A stretch of 64,000 nucleotides of DNA from TMED14 sp963925545 (GCA_963925545.1 CAWUSA010000007.1:29468-93467); one strand, 5' to 3'; positions 35,341-42,751 are shown, counted from the first letter of the stretch. Numbers and translations: made by a program. Notes: generated by a model not told the origin, from the sequence alone.

Positions 35341-35348
35341 CAAAGGTA
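35341..35348 (-). promoter_or_regulatory. -7 promoter element of tig-clpP-clpX
   Basis: TACCTTTG on the minus strand is a perfect TAnnTTTG match, 11 bases before the ATG at 35329 and 20 before 35320. Confidence 0.55.
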
Positions 35349-35362
35349 GGGAATACAACTTC

Positions 35363-35394
35363 TTTCACGTGAAGACATAAAGTCAGTATATTTG
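35363..35394 (+). promoter_or_regulatory. Promoter of the SPOR-domain barrel gene
   Basis: TATATTTG (35387-35394) matches the -7 element. TTTC 20 bases upstream fits the -33 TTTG position. The leader is about 22 bases. Confidence 0.5.
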
Positions 35395-35420
35395 AAATTC
35401 AAAGAAAACCTAAAGCCCTG

Positions 35421-36527
35421 ATGAGAAAGTTCACATTCACCCTTGCGATTTTACTTGGATTCACGCTGCTGTCATCAGCTCAAGGGCCTGCAAAAGCTTC
35501 TGTGGGTGCAGGGATCACCTATTTCATGCCTGACTCTGAAAGTGCATTTGGCCGCTGGGGGGCTAAAGAAGGCGGCATTGATGGCCTGAACCTTTTTGCC
35601 AATGCGAATTGGGATTTGCCCTTTTTTGACAATTATTACCTCAGGTTTGGCATGGATGGCCACTACCTGGCAGCCAATGGCAGCGCCTCAAGTACGATCG
35701 CTGCAGGATTTTCTCCACACTTTGGCCTGGGTCATACTCAAGCCTTGGATAACGGGTCGTTGAAAGTCGGATTGACCATGGGTCTGTCTTTGATTAAAAC
35801 ATGGGAATCCACCGCTTCTGGCAGCAACCCCCTCAATGCCTCTGGCTATGGCTTCTGGGGAAGCATGGCAGTGCCTGCGGGGGTTTCTGTTCGTTACAAC
35901 TTCCCTTCTGGGGACAACGACTATTACGCAGGCGTTGACTATCGCTATTTCATGTTTGATGACGGCATTGATGGCGCAGGTGGTGGTGGCAATCGCATCG
36001 GGCGCTATGATGACCACTTGCTGTCATTCACGATGGGCATCAACCTGCCGTCATCCTACCGATCAAAAACCTTGACAGCACTTGAGAAATCCAAGACACA
36101 AGCCAGCGCGCTTCCAAAACTTCGTGAACAGTTAGAAGCTAGCAAGCAAGAAAAAGTCGCCTTGGAGGATGAGGTTGAGTTGGCTAAGTCACTCGCTGCA
36201 GAGGCAATTCAACATGCTGATTCTCTGGAGACATTCATTGCTTCAGGTCAATCAGTCACTGGCACTGAAGGTGTGAATGGGTCAGCCACAACAGCTATGC
36301 GTACCGAAGGTTTCTTGGTCGTCATTGGCAGCTTCAAATCAGAAGCATTGGCTAAACGCTACAAGAACTCACCCAGCCTTAAGGGCGAATCCATTCACAT
36401 GATTCAGTCCAGCAATGGCTTCCACCGTGTCTTTGCAGGGCCTTACAACACACAGGCAGAAGCCAGCAAGGTGTTGGTTAAAGCAAGATCAGCAACGCCT
36501 GGTGCTTGGCTGCTTCGAACGAAGTAA
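35421..36527 (+). CDS. Outer-membrane beta-barrel protein with coiled coil and SPOR domain
   Basis: The 368-residue protein has a signal peptide (MRKFTFTLAILLGFTLLSSA). A barrel-like region follows at about 22-210 with many aromatic, glycine-rich strands. A coiled coil lies at about 215-275 (LREQLEASKQEKVALEDEVE). The C-terminal SPOR domain spans about 293-368 (LVVIGSFKSEALAKRY, HRVFAGPYNTQAEA). SPOR domains bind denuded glycan strands in septal peptidoglycan, so the protein probably links the outer membrane to the wall. Its role is not known. Confidence 0.82.
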   Translation: MRKFTFTLAILLGFTLLSSAQGPAKASVGAGITYFMPDSESAFGRWGAKEGGIDGLNLFANANWDLPFFDNYYLRFGMDGHYLAANGSASSTIAAGFSPHFGLGHTQALDNGSLKVGLTMGLSLIKTWESTASGSNPLNASGYGFWGSMAVPAGVSVRYNFPSGDNDYYAGVDYRYFMFDDGIDGAGGGGNRIGRYDDHLLSFTMGINLPSSYRSKTLTALEKSKTQASALPKLREQLEASKQEKVALEDEVELAKSLAAEAIQHADSLETFIASGQSVTGTEGVNGSATTAMRTEGFLVVIGSFKSEALAKRYKNSPSLKGESIHMIQSSNGFHRVFAGPYNTQAEASKVLVKARSATPGAWLLRTK

Positions 36528-36581
36528 ACCAACGCTGCGTGTACTTAACAGACTTCAACATACTCAAGGTCTGACGCCTGC

Positions 36582-36612
36582 TTTAGCAAAGGTTGAATTT
36601 CATGTACCTTTG
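36582..36612 (+). promoter_or_regulatory. Promoter of the OmpA-barrel gene
   Basis: TACCTTTG (36605-36612) is a perfect -7 match. TTTA about 19 bases upstream fits the -33 position, and the leader is about 21 bases. Confidence 0.5.
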
Positions 36613-36638
36613 ATATAGTTTACAAACAAATAATCACC

Positions 36639-37568
36639 ATGAAAAAATTCTTCACATCCCTTTTTACCTTGATGGCTTTAGCCACCTTCGCTCAATTCCA
36701 AGCCCCTAAATTGGAAATTGGTCTTGGCTTGGGAGCCAATCATCCAGAAGTCGGTGCCTTTGGAAAGATGAATATCGCAGCCAATGAGCTCTTTGGCGGG
36801 CTAGGCTTTTATGTGAGCCCGGAATTCAAACCCAATGTTTACTTCTCCGAGGATCAAACCGATTACTATTTCCGCATCCCTGTTGGATTGACCTTTCGCA
36901 CCAACACGCCCATCTCATTGCATGCTGGGTTGGATCCTTTCACCGCCTACAACGACGCCAGCGGGCAATTACACATGCGCAAAGAGCTTGGCATTCGCTA
37001 CCATCTAGGTCCATGGATTATTCAGACCAGCTATGGTTTTTATGCCGGATCTACTTTTGGGGTTGGCTACCAGTTTAACACAGAAGGCAGCCCGGACCCT
37101 TACACCAGCAAACGCGAAAACCGACGCATGCTTGACCGCGAAGCCTTGCAGCCACGCGTAGACACTGTCACCATCACTGACACCGTCATCGTTGAACGAG
37201 TGGTCATCAAAGAGGTGGTGAAAGTGGTAGAGAAAGAGCCAACCATGACACTGATTGCTACGGTTCGTTTTGAATTCAATTCGACCATCTACACGGCTTC
37301 GAGCAAGGGCTTGATTGAAGATATTGTTAACACTGTCAAGGCTGATCCCAATCGCCAAATTGTGTTGATTGGACACACTGACGAGTCAGGGTCTGAGAAC
37401 TTCAACTACAACTTAGGCATGGAACGCGCACAGCGCATCGCCAATGAATTGGCCATCACCTACGGTATCCCATCAGGTCAAATTGATGTGCGATCAGAAG
37501 GTAAGACCAATCCTATTTCCGATGATGACAAAAGCAAGAATCGACGGGTTGGTGTCTACTTGAAGTAA
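36639..37568 (+). CDS. OmpA-family outer-membrane protein
   Basis: The 309-residue protein has a signal peptide (MKKFFTSLFTLMALATFAQ), an N-terminal barrel-like domain (about 20-150), and a Val-rich linker (TITDTVIVERVVIKEVVKV). The C-terminal OmpA/MotB domain spans about 200-309 (VRFEFNSTIYTASS, IVLIGHTDESGSENFNYNLGMERA, NRRVGVYLK). It should sit in the outer membrane and bind peptidoglycan through the Asp and Arg of this domain. It follows the SPOR-domain barrel gene but has its own promoter. Confidence 0.9.
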   Translation: MKKFFTSLFTLMALATFAQFQAPKLEIGLGLGANHPEVGAFGKMNIAANELFGGLGFYVSPEFKPNVYFSEDQTDYYFRIPVGLTFRTNTPISLHAGLDPFTAYNDASGQLHMRKELGIRYHLGPWIIQTSYGFYAGSTFGVGYQFNTEGSPDPYTSKRENRRMLDREALQPRVDTVTITDTVIVERVVIKEVVKVVEKEPTMTLIATVRFEFNSTIYTASSKGLIEDIVNTVKADPNRQIVLIGHTDESGSENFNYNLGMERAQRIANELAITYGIPSGQIDVRSEGKTNPISDDDKSKNRRVGVYLK

Positions 37569-37594
37569 GTATACCGGGCAGACCTATAGAACAC

Positions 37595-37625
37595 AAAAAC
37601 CCCCATCAAAAGATGGGGGTTTTTT
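37595..37625 (+). terminator. Intrinsic terminator after the OmpA-barrel gene
   Basis: The stem AAAAACCCCCAT/ATGGGGGTTTTT with a six-base loop lies 26 bases after the stop codon. Confidence 0.8.
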
Positions 37626-37811
37626 ATGCAGCTTAATGGCTAAGTCGCACTCTCCGAAGAAATTTCAAACTTTCTTGAAGAGTGTTTATATGGCTTTTTA
37701 TTTTTCACAAAAGCTATGAGGAATGATCTATCAAGGGGAAATCCCTACACCAATGTTTGCTCCTATTTATGAGGTACTTTGCAGGGGAATAACAGAAAAC
37801 CTACTGGACAC

Positions 37812-39458
37812 ATGAGAAAAATAGCTTTACTAAGTTTACTCTTCTTTCTTTCATTATCTCATCTTTTTGCGCAGCAGACTATTGGTCTATTTACCAATAC
37901 TACAGAGTCATTTGATGGGTACACATTATTTGGCCCTAAAAACAGCACAGAGACCTATTTAATTAACAATTGTGGCGAAAAAGTACATAGCTGGTCTAGT
38001 CAATATGTACCCGGTGGATCCATTTATTTACTAGAAAATGGAACCTTACTTAGAACAGCTAAGACGGCAGGAGGACCCGGAGGCATTGGTCTAGTCGAAA
38101 TGATCGATTGGAATAGCACTATTATTTGGAGTCATTCGGTAGACTCTACGCATGGAAGGCAACATCATGACGTAGAGCTATTACCAAATGGAAATATTTT
38201 GCTAATTGTTAGGGACATTCGAACTCAAGCTGAAGTTATCCAAGCAGGAAGTTCAACTACTCAAGCAAGTGTGAATTCTGAACAAATTATTGAAATTCAA
38301 CCTGACTTAGTCAACGGTGGCGCAACAGTGGTGTGGGAATGGAAAGCATGGGAACACTTGATACAAGATGCTGACTCAACAAAAGACGACTATGGTGTCG
38401 TCTCTGACCATCCTAACAGGGTTGACATTAATTTTCTAGACCATAACTCTAGTGATTGGTTACACATGAACGGCGTGGATTACAATGAAGAATTTGACCA
38501 AATAATGCTTAGTGTACGTGACTTTAGTGAATTTTGGATTATTGACCACTCCACTACGCTTGCTGAGTCTGCAGATTCCGTGGGCGGGACATTTGGTCAA
38601 GGTGGAGATATCCTATACCGTTGGGGGAACCCACAAGCATATAGTCAAGGAACACCTGGCGACCAGAAACTCTTCTTGCAGCATCACACACACTGGATTC
38701 CTGAAAATTTATTGGGCGCAGGTAAAATACTCATGTTTAATAATCGAGCTGGCACACCGCAAACCGTAGACTATTCTACCGTTAATACGGTAAGACTTCC
38801 TGTTGATACAAATGGGTTTTATACTTACAATGGCGGCGCATTTGGTCCAGTAAATTTTGATTGGACTTATCAAGCCCCAAATCCTAGCAACTTTTTTTCA
38901 GCAGTTTTTTCAGGAGCCCAACGTCTTCCTAACGGTAATACCCTTATATGTGAAGGTGTCCCTGGGAAGTTTTTTGAAATTGACACGAACCAAAACATTG
39001 TCTGGGAATATGTGAATCCAGTAAACAATCTAGGGCCACAGGCACAAGACTCAAGTATTATTAACAATCAGGCTTTTAGATGTACACGCTATGCCCCAGA
39101 CTACACTGGATTTAGTGGGAAGTCTCTTGTGGCACAAGGTTATATTGAAACAGGATCTACTTTTTCTTGTACCCTCTTCGCTATAGGACTTACAGGATCA
39201 CCATTTGCCGAAAATGAATTTGAGGCTTTCCCTAACCCCAGTGAAGGTGTCATAACCTTTAAAATTCCCCATGAACAGGGAGAGAAACTGAGCTTAAAAA
39301 TACATAACACGACTGGTCAAATTGTTTACGAAATGCAAATATCTACTCAAGACCCATTTCTTACAATAGATCTTAATCATCTTGGTCGCGGGGTATACTT
39401 CGCCACTATTCTAAACGGAAAAGGTCAATGGGGACAGAAAATAATACTTACTAAATAA
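37812..39458 (+). CDS. Arylsulfotransferase (ASST)-like secreted protein with T9SS sorting domain
   Basis: From the ATG at 37812 the protein has 548 residues and a signal peptide (MRKIALLSLLFFLSLSHLFA). The body has beta-propeller repeats of the ASST family: TLFGPKNSTETYLINNCG, GSIYLLENGTLLRT, RQHHDVELLPNGNILLIV, HMNGVDYNEEFDQIMLSVRD and AQRLPNGNTLICEG. It ends in a clear type A T9SS domain (EAFPNPSEGVITF, LGRGVYFATIL). Related enzymes move sulfuryl groups between phenols, but catalysis here is unproved. Codons are visibly AT-richer than in neighbouring genes, so it may be a transferred gene. Confidence 0.8.
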   Translation: MRKIALLSLLFFLSLSHLFAQQTIGLFTNTTESFDGYTLFGPKNSTETYLINNCGEKVHSWSSQYVPGGSIYLLENGTLLRTAKTAGGPGGIGLVEMIDWNSTIIWSHSVDSTHGRQHHDVELLPNGNILLIVRDIRTQAEVIQAGSSTTQASVNSEQIIEIQPDLVNGGATVVWEWKAWEHLIQDADSTKDDYGVVSDHPNRVDINFLDHNSSDWLHMNGVDYNEEFDQIMLSVRDFSEFWIIDHSTTLAESADSVGGTFGQGGDILYRWGNPQAYSQGTPGDQKLFLQHHTHWIPENLLGAGKILMFNNRAGTPQTVDYSTVNTVRLPVDTNGFYTYNGGAFGPVNFDWTYQAPNPSNFFSAVFSGAQRLPNGNTLICEGVPGKFFEIDTNQNIVWEYVNPVNNLGPQAQDSSIINNQAFRCTRYAPDYTGFSGKSLVAQGYIETGSTFSCTLFAIGLTGSPFAENEFEAFPNPSEGVITFKIPHEQGEKLSLKIHNTTGQIVYEMQISTQDPFLTIDLNHLGRGVYFATILNGKGQWGQKIILTK

Positions 39459-39581
39459 CAGCAGTTAATACTAGACCTATTATAAACAATAGCATCGCAA
39501 ATAATGGCTGCAATCCTTTTAGTGGGACAGATACATTTTTAATGTAACGCTTTATTTGCTAGGTAATTCTGAAAATAAAAA

Positions 39582-39617
39582 AGTGGAATTCACATCTTTT
39601 TTAGATCGAATTCCACT
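39582..39617 (-). terminator. Intrinsic terminator of tRNA-Leu
   Basis: The arms AGTGGAATTC and GAATTCCACT form a perfect 10-bp stem. On the minus strand they are followed by a T run (39581-39577). It lies directly after the tRNA 3' end. Confidence 0.75.
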
Positions 39618-39618
39618 A

Positions 39619-39703
39619 TGGTGCGGGCGGAGAGACTCGAACTCTCACACCTCACGGCACTAGATCCTAAGTCTAGCGTGTCTACCAATTCCACCACGCC
39701 CGC
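39619..39703 (-). tRNA. tRNA-Leu(UAG), CCA encoded
   Basis: The reverse complement folds as a class II tRNA. The acceptor arms are GCGGGCG/CGCCCGC, followed by discriminator A and an encoded CCA. The anticodon arm is CTAGA-CTTAGGA-TCTAG with anticodon TAG. A long variable arm (TGCCGTGAGGTGT) is present, and the T arm has GTTCGAGTC. The encoded CCA contrasts with tRNA-Gly in this window. Confidence 0.95.
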
Positions 39704-39740
39704 TTAACGGCGCAAAAGTAAGGTAAGATTGCGGAATCTA
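39691..39740. repeat. tRNA-Leu 5' flank repeat, copy 1
   Basis: This 50-base segment covers the tRNA-Leu 5' acceptor strand and promoter. It aligns without gaps to 41701-41750 in the same orientation at about 37 of 50 positions. It contains the -7 element of the tRNA (TACTTTTG, minus strand, 39720-39713). Confidence 0.55.
39713..39720 (-). promoter_or_regulatory. -7 promoter element of tRNA-Leu
   Basis: The minus strand reads TACTTTTG, a TAnnTTTG match, nine bases before the tRNA 5' end. The spacing is the same as at tRNA-Gly. Confidence 0.55.
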
Positions 39741-39923
39741 ATAAAACTATTGAAGTCATCCCTATAATATTGTTAGCGGGATTAGTTTACGTGTTAAACA
39801 CGAACTCAAATTCTCATAATAGAAGAACTAGATTGTCAAAAGCCTGACATATCCTCCTTCAGTTCAGCGACACATGACTTCATAAAGAAGGTCTCCAAAA
39901 ATTCCGAGTATTACTGTTGGGCT
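39721..39923. other. Intergenic stretch without recognised gene
   Basis: AT-rich sequence between the tRNA-Leu promoter and the terminator of the TM2 gene. A small imperfect palindrome (GTGTTAAACAC) occurs near 39793. I see no coding frame or RNA. Confidence 0.5.
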
Positions 39924-39953
39924 AAAAAAAAGGGGCTCAATGAGCCCCTTTTT
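39924..39953. terminator. Terminator downstream of the TM2 gene
   Basis: A near-perfect palindrome of GGGGCTCA and TGAGCCCC is flanked by an A run on the left and a T run on the right. It can end the leftward TM2 transcript. Confidence 0.7.
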
Positions 39954-39977
39954 CTTTAAGTCAAAGAATATTTGAGG

Positions 39978-40439
39978 CTATACTTTTCCTGTCAATATGT
40001 TCACCAAATCTAAAAGTGTCATAATCCAGTTTCCAAGAAATAGGGCGTATGCAGCTAAAAAAAGAACGTAAAACACTCCCACAGACGCGATCGCGAAGAG
40101 GGAGGCATAGGCAAGAACAATGGAAGCTATGCCAAGGCCAAATACCGCCAAACGTCTCATACCTTTTGATTTGTCACCTAAATAAAACCAATGAATGCCA
40201 AACGAACCAAACATTAAACATAACAGCGCGGCTATAATCATTCTATCATCTAAAGGCGCAGGAATAAATTTCATTAAGTTTGAGAGAGCGTTGTTTTCGT
40301 CCGTAACCGTGGCATTGTTTTCGTCTGTAACCGTGGATATGGTCGTTTGACTTGCCAGCAACTGCACTTCTACTGGAAATGAGGCAAATGTGGGAAACGC
40401 AATAATTAATGCAAATAAAAGAATAACTGTTTTTTTCAT
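39978..40439 (-). CDS. TM2-domain membrane protein
   Basis: The 153-residue protein has an N-terminal signal or membrane segment (MKKTVILLFALIIAFPTFAS) and a short exported part with a perfect tandem repeat of TVTDENNA. A TM2-like domain follows: two hydrophobic stretches around MIIAALLCLMFGSFGIHWFY with the family G-x-H-x-F-Y-L-G pattern, then a further hydrophobic pair to the end. TM2 proteins are small membrane proteins without a clear role. It is divergent from the next secreted protein and lies in the AT-richer stretch. Confidence 0.75.
   Translation of the reverse strand: MKKTVILLFALIIAFPTFASFPVEVQLLASQTTISTVTDENNATVTDENNALSNLMKFIPAPLDDRMIIAALLCLMFGSFGIHWFYLGDKSKGMRRLAVFGLGIASIVLAYASLFAIASVGVFYVLFLAAYALFLGNWIMTLLDLVNILTGKV
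40291..40336. repeat. 24-base in-frame tandem repeat in the TM2 gene
   Basis: Two copies of TTGTTTTCGTCYGTAACCGTGG at a 24-base period differ at one base. They encode two copies of the octapeptide TVTDENNA. Confidence 0.7.
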
Positions 40440-40467
40440 CGTTGTATAGGATTTATTGACTTTAATG

Positions 40468-40491
40468 TAATATTACGAATAAATAATATTA
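40468..40491. repeat. Paired TAATATTA palindromes upstream of the TM2 gene
   Basis: The self-complementary 8-mer TAATATTA occurs at 40468-40475 and 40484-40491 in the divergent spacer. It may be a regulator site or simply AT-rich chance. Confidence 0.35.
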
Positions 40492-40508
40492 TTGCTGATT
40501 AATTTATT

Positions 40509-40522
40509 TTGACAGTTGTCAA
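40509..40522. promoter_or_regulatory. Perfect palindrome upstream of the secreted-protein gene
   Basis: TTGACA-GT-TGTCAA lies 31 bases before the ATG at 40554 and overlaps a -7-like AATATTTG (40521-40528). Its position suits an operator of a dimeric repressor. Confidence 0.4.
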
Positions 40523-40553
40523 TATTTGGCCTTTAATTTTAAAAAAACATTAA

Positions 40554-41456
40554 ATGAAAAAAACTCGCGCAGTACTTGTTCTGTTATTGTTTGCCTCGAC
40601 GCTAAGCGCACAAATTCAAAAGCATAAATTTTCTGGCGTGCTAAGCCCCGAGAGCATGGAGCCTATCCAGTTAAAGTTAGAATTTGAGGTTGACGAATTC
40701 AATCAACTTAAAGGAACGTCGATTACAGACCCTGACGGTCCAAACAGGACGGTTTCATTAATACAGGGCTCTTATAACGGTTTTGAATTGTCTTTCAGAG
40801 AGCTTAACAATGTTGAAACGAAGGCTGACGAACAACACACGAACTTTTGCTTCATTACAGCCAGCGGTTTAACAATAAGCCAAGGCAGAGGAAAAGTACA
40901 GGTATCAGGAAAATTTGTTGGGAAATTGCCCAGCGGCGAACATTGCGCTAAAGGCAAAATAGCACTGTTCGAGGAAAATCGAAAAACAAAAAAACAAGAA
41001 CCCAAAAGGCCTGACCTTGGCAATATTGACACTAAAGAAAACAGCAAGCCTGAAAAAAGTAAAGAAAACAATCCTAAACGAAAGCTAATTAAGCCAGCTC
41101 ATGAGGTTCTAAATTATGGCGACCGAGAGGAGGTGAGGTGGACCTCTAGCTCTTGTTCTCTTTATTTGAGTGATACGTTTAAAAACGATGGAGACTCAAT
41201 AAATGTTATTTTTAATGGCCGCGAAATCCTCAATAAAGTTTGCTTAGAAACAACAAAGCTGAAAATCAATCTCCAGTTGATAAGCGGAACCAACTCCATA
41301 ATAATTAAGGCGATTAATGAAGGTTCGATTAGCCCTAACACTGTTCAATTATTATTTGTAGGTGAAAACGACGTACTGTCAATAAAGACAAGCCTAATGA
41401 AGGCGGAATCAGCAGAGATTCACTTAAAGACAAAATCAGTAATGCAACAAGATTAA
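40554..41456 (+). CDS. Secreted protein of unknown function with C-terminal Ig-like domain
   Basis: The 300-residue protein has a signal peptide (MKKTRAVLVLLLFASTLSAQ). A beta-rich N-terminal region follows (about 25-145, with FSGVLSPESMEPIQLKLEFE). A Lys/Glu-rich low-complexity linker lies at about 148-180. The C-terminal domain (about 195-270) contains KNDGDSINVIFNGREIL and GTNSIIIKAINEGSISPNT. That last pattern is common in Bacteroidota surface proteins and resembles an Ig-like fold. There is no T9SS sorting domain. I do not recognise a function. Codons are AT-rich like its neighbours in this stretch. Confidence 0.65.
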   Translation: MKKTRAVLVLLLFASTLSAQIQKHKFSGVLSPESMEPIQLKLEFEVDEFNQLKGTSITDPDGPNRTVSLIQGSYNGFELSFRELNNVETKADEQHTNFCFITASGLTISQGRGKVQVSGKFVGKLPSGEHCAKGKIALFEENRKTKKQEPKRPDLGNIDTKENSKPEKSKENNPKRKLIKPAHEVLNYGDREEVRWTSSSCSLYLSDTFKNDGDSINVIFNGREILNKVCLETTKLKINLQLISGTNSIIIKAINEGSISPNTVQLLFVGENDVLSIKTSLMKAESAEIHLKTKSVMQQD

Positions 41457-41511
41457 GCATCTCTAGTACTAAACCCGTTTAAGCTAGAAGAAAAGCTACA
41501 CTTGACCTTAT

Positions 41512-41539
41512 AAAAAGCCCCTTCCGAAGAAGAGGCTTT
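41512..41539 (-). terminator. UUCG-loop terminator on the minus strand
   Basis: Read on the minus strand, AAGCCTCTTC-TTCG-GAAGGGGCTT forms a 10-bp stem with one G-U pair and a UUCG tetraloop, followed by TTTTTA. On the plus strand the stem has a mismatch and no T run, so it points leftward. No accepted gene lies to its right on that strand, only the small frame described next. Confidence 0.6.
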
Positions 41540-41552
41540 CCTTGTAAGTCAA

Positions 41553-41696
41553 TCAATATAACATTTCTCCAACTACAGCCCTGGCATAGCCATAACATCC
41601 AACTGATTCACCTCCAATACCCTTAGATATATCAACGGCACTTGAAGAGGGCTATGCCCTGTCAATTGCTAAAGTTTCATGAGGTGGATCTTTCAT
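41553..41696 (-). pseudogene. Possible amber-interrupted mini-gene
   Basis: From an ATG at 41696 the frame runs 14 codons (MKDPPHETLAIDRA). It meets a single TAG (41654-41652) and continues in frame for 32 codons (including SKGIGGESVGCYGYARAVVG) to a TGA at 41555-41553. The second half looks protein-like. A promoter-like flank lies upstream and the UUCG terminator 14 bases downstream, so this resembles a complete small transcription unit. It could be a decayed gene, two tiny frames, or chance. I do not recognise the peptide. Confidence 0.3.
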
Positions 41697-41700
41697 AATT

Positions 41701-41750
41701 TCGCAACGCCGGCTTAGCAGCAAAAAAGTAAGGCGAGATTGTGAAAACTA
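41701..41750. repeat. tRNA-Leu 5' flank repeat, copy 2 (degenerate)
   Basis: This segment aligns without gaps to 39691-39740 at about 37 of 50 positions. It includes the acceptor-like CGCCGGC and a promoter-like TACTTTTTTG on the minus strand. The tRNA body itself is absent. Confidence 0.5.
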
Positions 41751-41784
41751 ATCAACAATCCTTTCACTATTTGGCACATTGAGG

Positions 41785-41792
41785 TACATTTG
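41785..41792 (+). promoter_or_regulatory. -7 promoter element of the flavin reductase-like gene
   Basis: TACATTTG matches TAnnTTTG, 33 bases before the ATG at 41826. TTTC 19 bases upstream may be the -33 element. Confidence 0.45.
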
Positions 41793-41825
41793 GTCTTTGC
41801 CTAAAGCTCACGCCAATTCTCTGCC

Positions 41826-42740
41826 ATGATCACCATCGATCCGCAAGTCATTTCAACCCAAGATCTCCAGCGTACGCTGCAGTTTGCTGTTGGCCCGCGC
41901 CCTATCGCCTTGGTGTCAACCATTGATGATGACGGCCAGGTGAACTTAAGCCCATTCAGCTTTTACAACATCTTCAGCACGAATCCACCCATCCTCGTGT
42001 TTTCTCCGGCAAGACGCGTGCGAGACAACACCACCAAACACAGTTTGGAGAATGTCATTGCAACGGGAGAGGCTGTGATTCATTCCGTGTCCTTTGATAT
42101 GGTTCAGCAGGTAAGCCTTTCCTCAACAGAGTACGGCAAGGGCGTCAATGAATTCATCAAAGCGGGCTTCACAGAAGTCCCGTCTGACTTGGTTGCACCA
42201 CCCCGTGTGGCAGAAGCAGCAGTGGCCATGGAGTGCAAAGTGATTGACGTGATCGCCCTGGGTGAGCAAGGTGGCGCTGGCAATCTAGTCATGTGCGAGA
42301 TCAAGCGCATTCACCTGAGTGAATCCGTGCTGGATGAGGAAGGTCGATTAGATCAAGACAAACTGGACCTTGTAGCCCGCTTGGGTGGCGATTGGTATTC
42401 ACGATCCAACGCAGATGCCCTTTTTGAAGTGAAAAAACCCCTACGGACTATTGGGATAGGTATCGATGCCTTACCTAAGGCCCTTCGCAAGTCAAACATT
42501 CTGACAGGCAACGATTTAGGAAAATTGGGCAATGTAGAGCGCGTCCAGGCCTATGACGAAGCCGTCATGGAGCAACCACGCATTCAAGCCATATTTGATA
42601 ACAACCGTGACGCCATGGAGCGCCGCGAAGCCATTCACATCTACGCCAAGGAACTCCTTGACGAAGACCAGATCAACGACGCATGGGCGGTCCTTCTTAT
42701 CGATGGGCTTAACTCGCAACCAACAACCATCAATTCATAA
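41826..42740 (+). CDS. Flavin reductase-like (FMN-binding split-barrel) protein
   Basis: The 304-residue protein has an N-terminal flavin reductase-like domain (about 1-190). It shows the family pattern FAVGPRPIALVSTIDDDGQVNLSPFSFY, NPPILVFSPARR, and SFDMVQQVSLSSTEYGKG. The C-terminal part (about 200-304) is helical and charged and is of unknown role. It probably binds FMN and reduces a small molecule, but the substrate is unknown. It is 11 bases upstream of the DUF3127 gene and may share its transcript. Confidence 0.85.
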   Translation: MITIDPQVISTQDLQRTLQFAVGPRPIALVSTIDDDGQVNLSPFSFYNIFSTNPPILVFSPARRVRDNTTKHSLENVIATGEAVIHSVSFDMVQQVSLSSTEYGKGVNEFIKAGFTEVPSDLVAPPRVAEAAVAMECKVIDVIALGEQGGAGNLVMCEIKRIHLSESVLDEEGRLDQDKLDLVARLGGDWYSRSNADALFEVKKPLRTIGIGIDALPKALRKSNILTGNDLGKLGNVERVQAYDEAVMEQPRIQAIFDNNRDAMERREAIHIYAKELLDEDQINDAWAVLLIDGLNSQPTTINS

Positions 42741-42751
42741 ACCACCTACCT

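Larger units (their letters stand above)
41457..41825. other. Intergenic stretch at the right end of the AT-richer region
   Basis: This 369-base gap holds the minus-strand terminator, the amber-interrupted frame, a 9-base inverted repeat (GGCATAGCC at 41583, GGCTATGCC at 41650), the second copy of the tRNA-Leu flank repeat, and at 41785-41792 a TACATTTG promoter element for the flavin reductase gene. No clear intact gene is present. Confidence 0.55.

Noticed and set aside
37657..37676. AAGAAA/TTTCTT inverted repeat before the arylsulfotransferase-like gene
   Set aside because: It is short and made only of A/T and G/A runs, as expected by chance in an AT-rich gap.
39459..41825. Possible mobile element in the AT-richer stretch
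   Set aside because: No integrase, transposase, terminal inverted repeat or target duplication was found. Only the degenerate tRNA-flank repeat supports past insertion, so I report that and not a mobile element.
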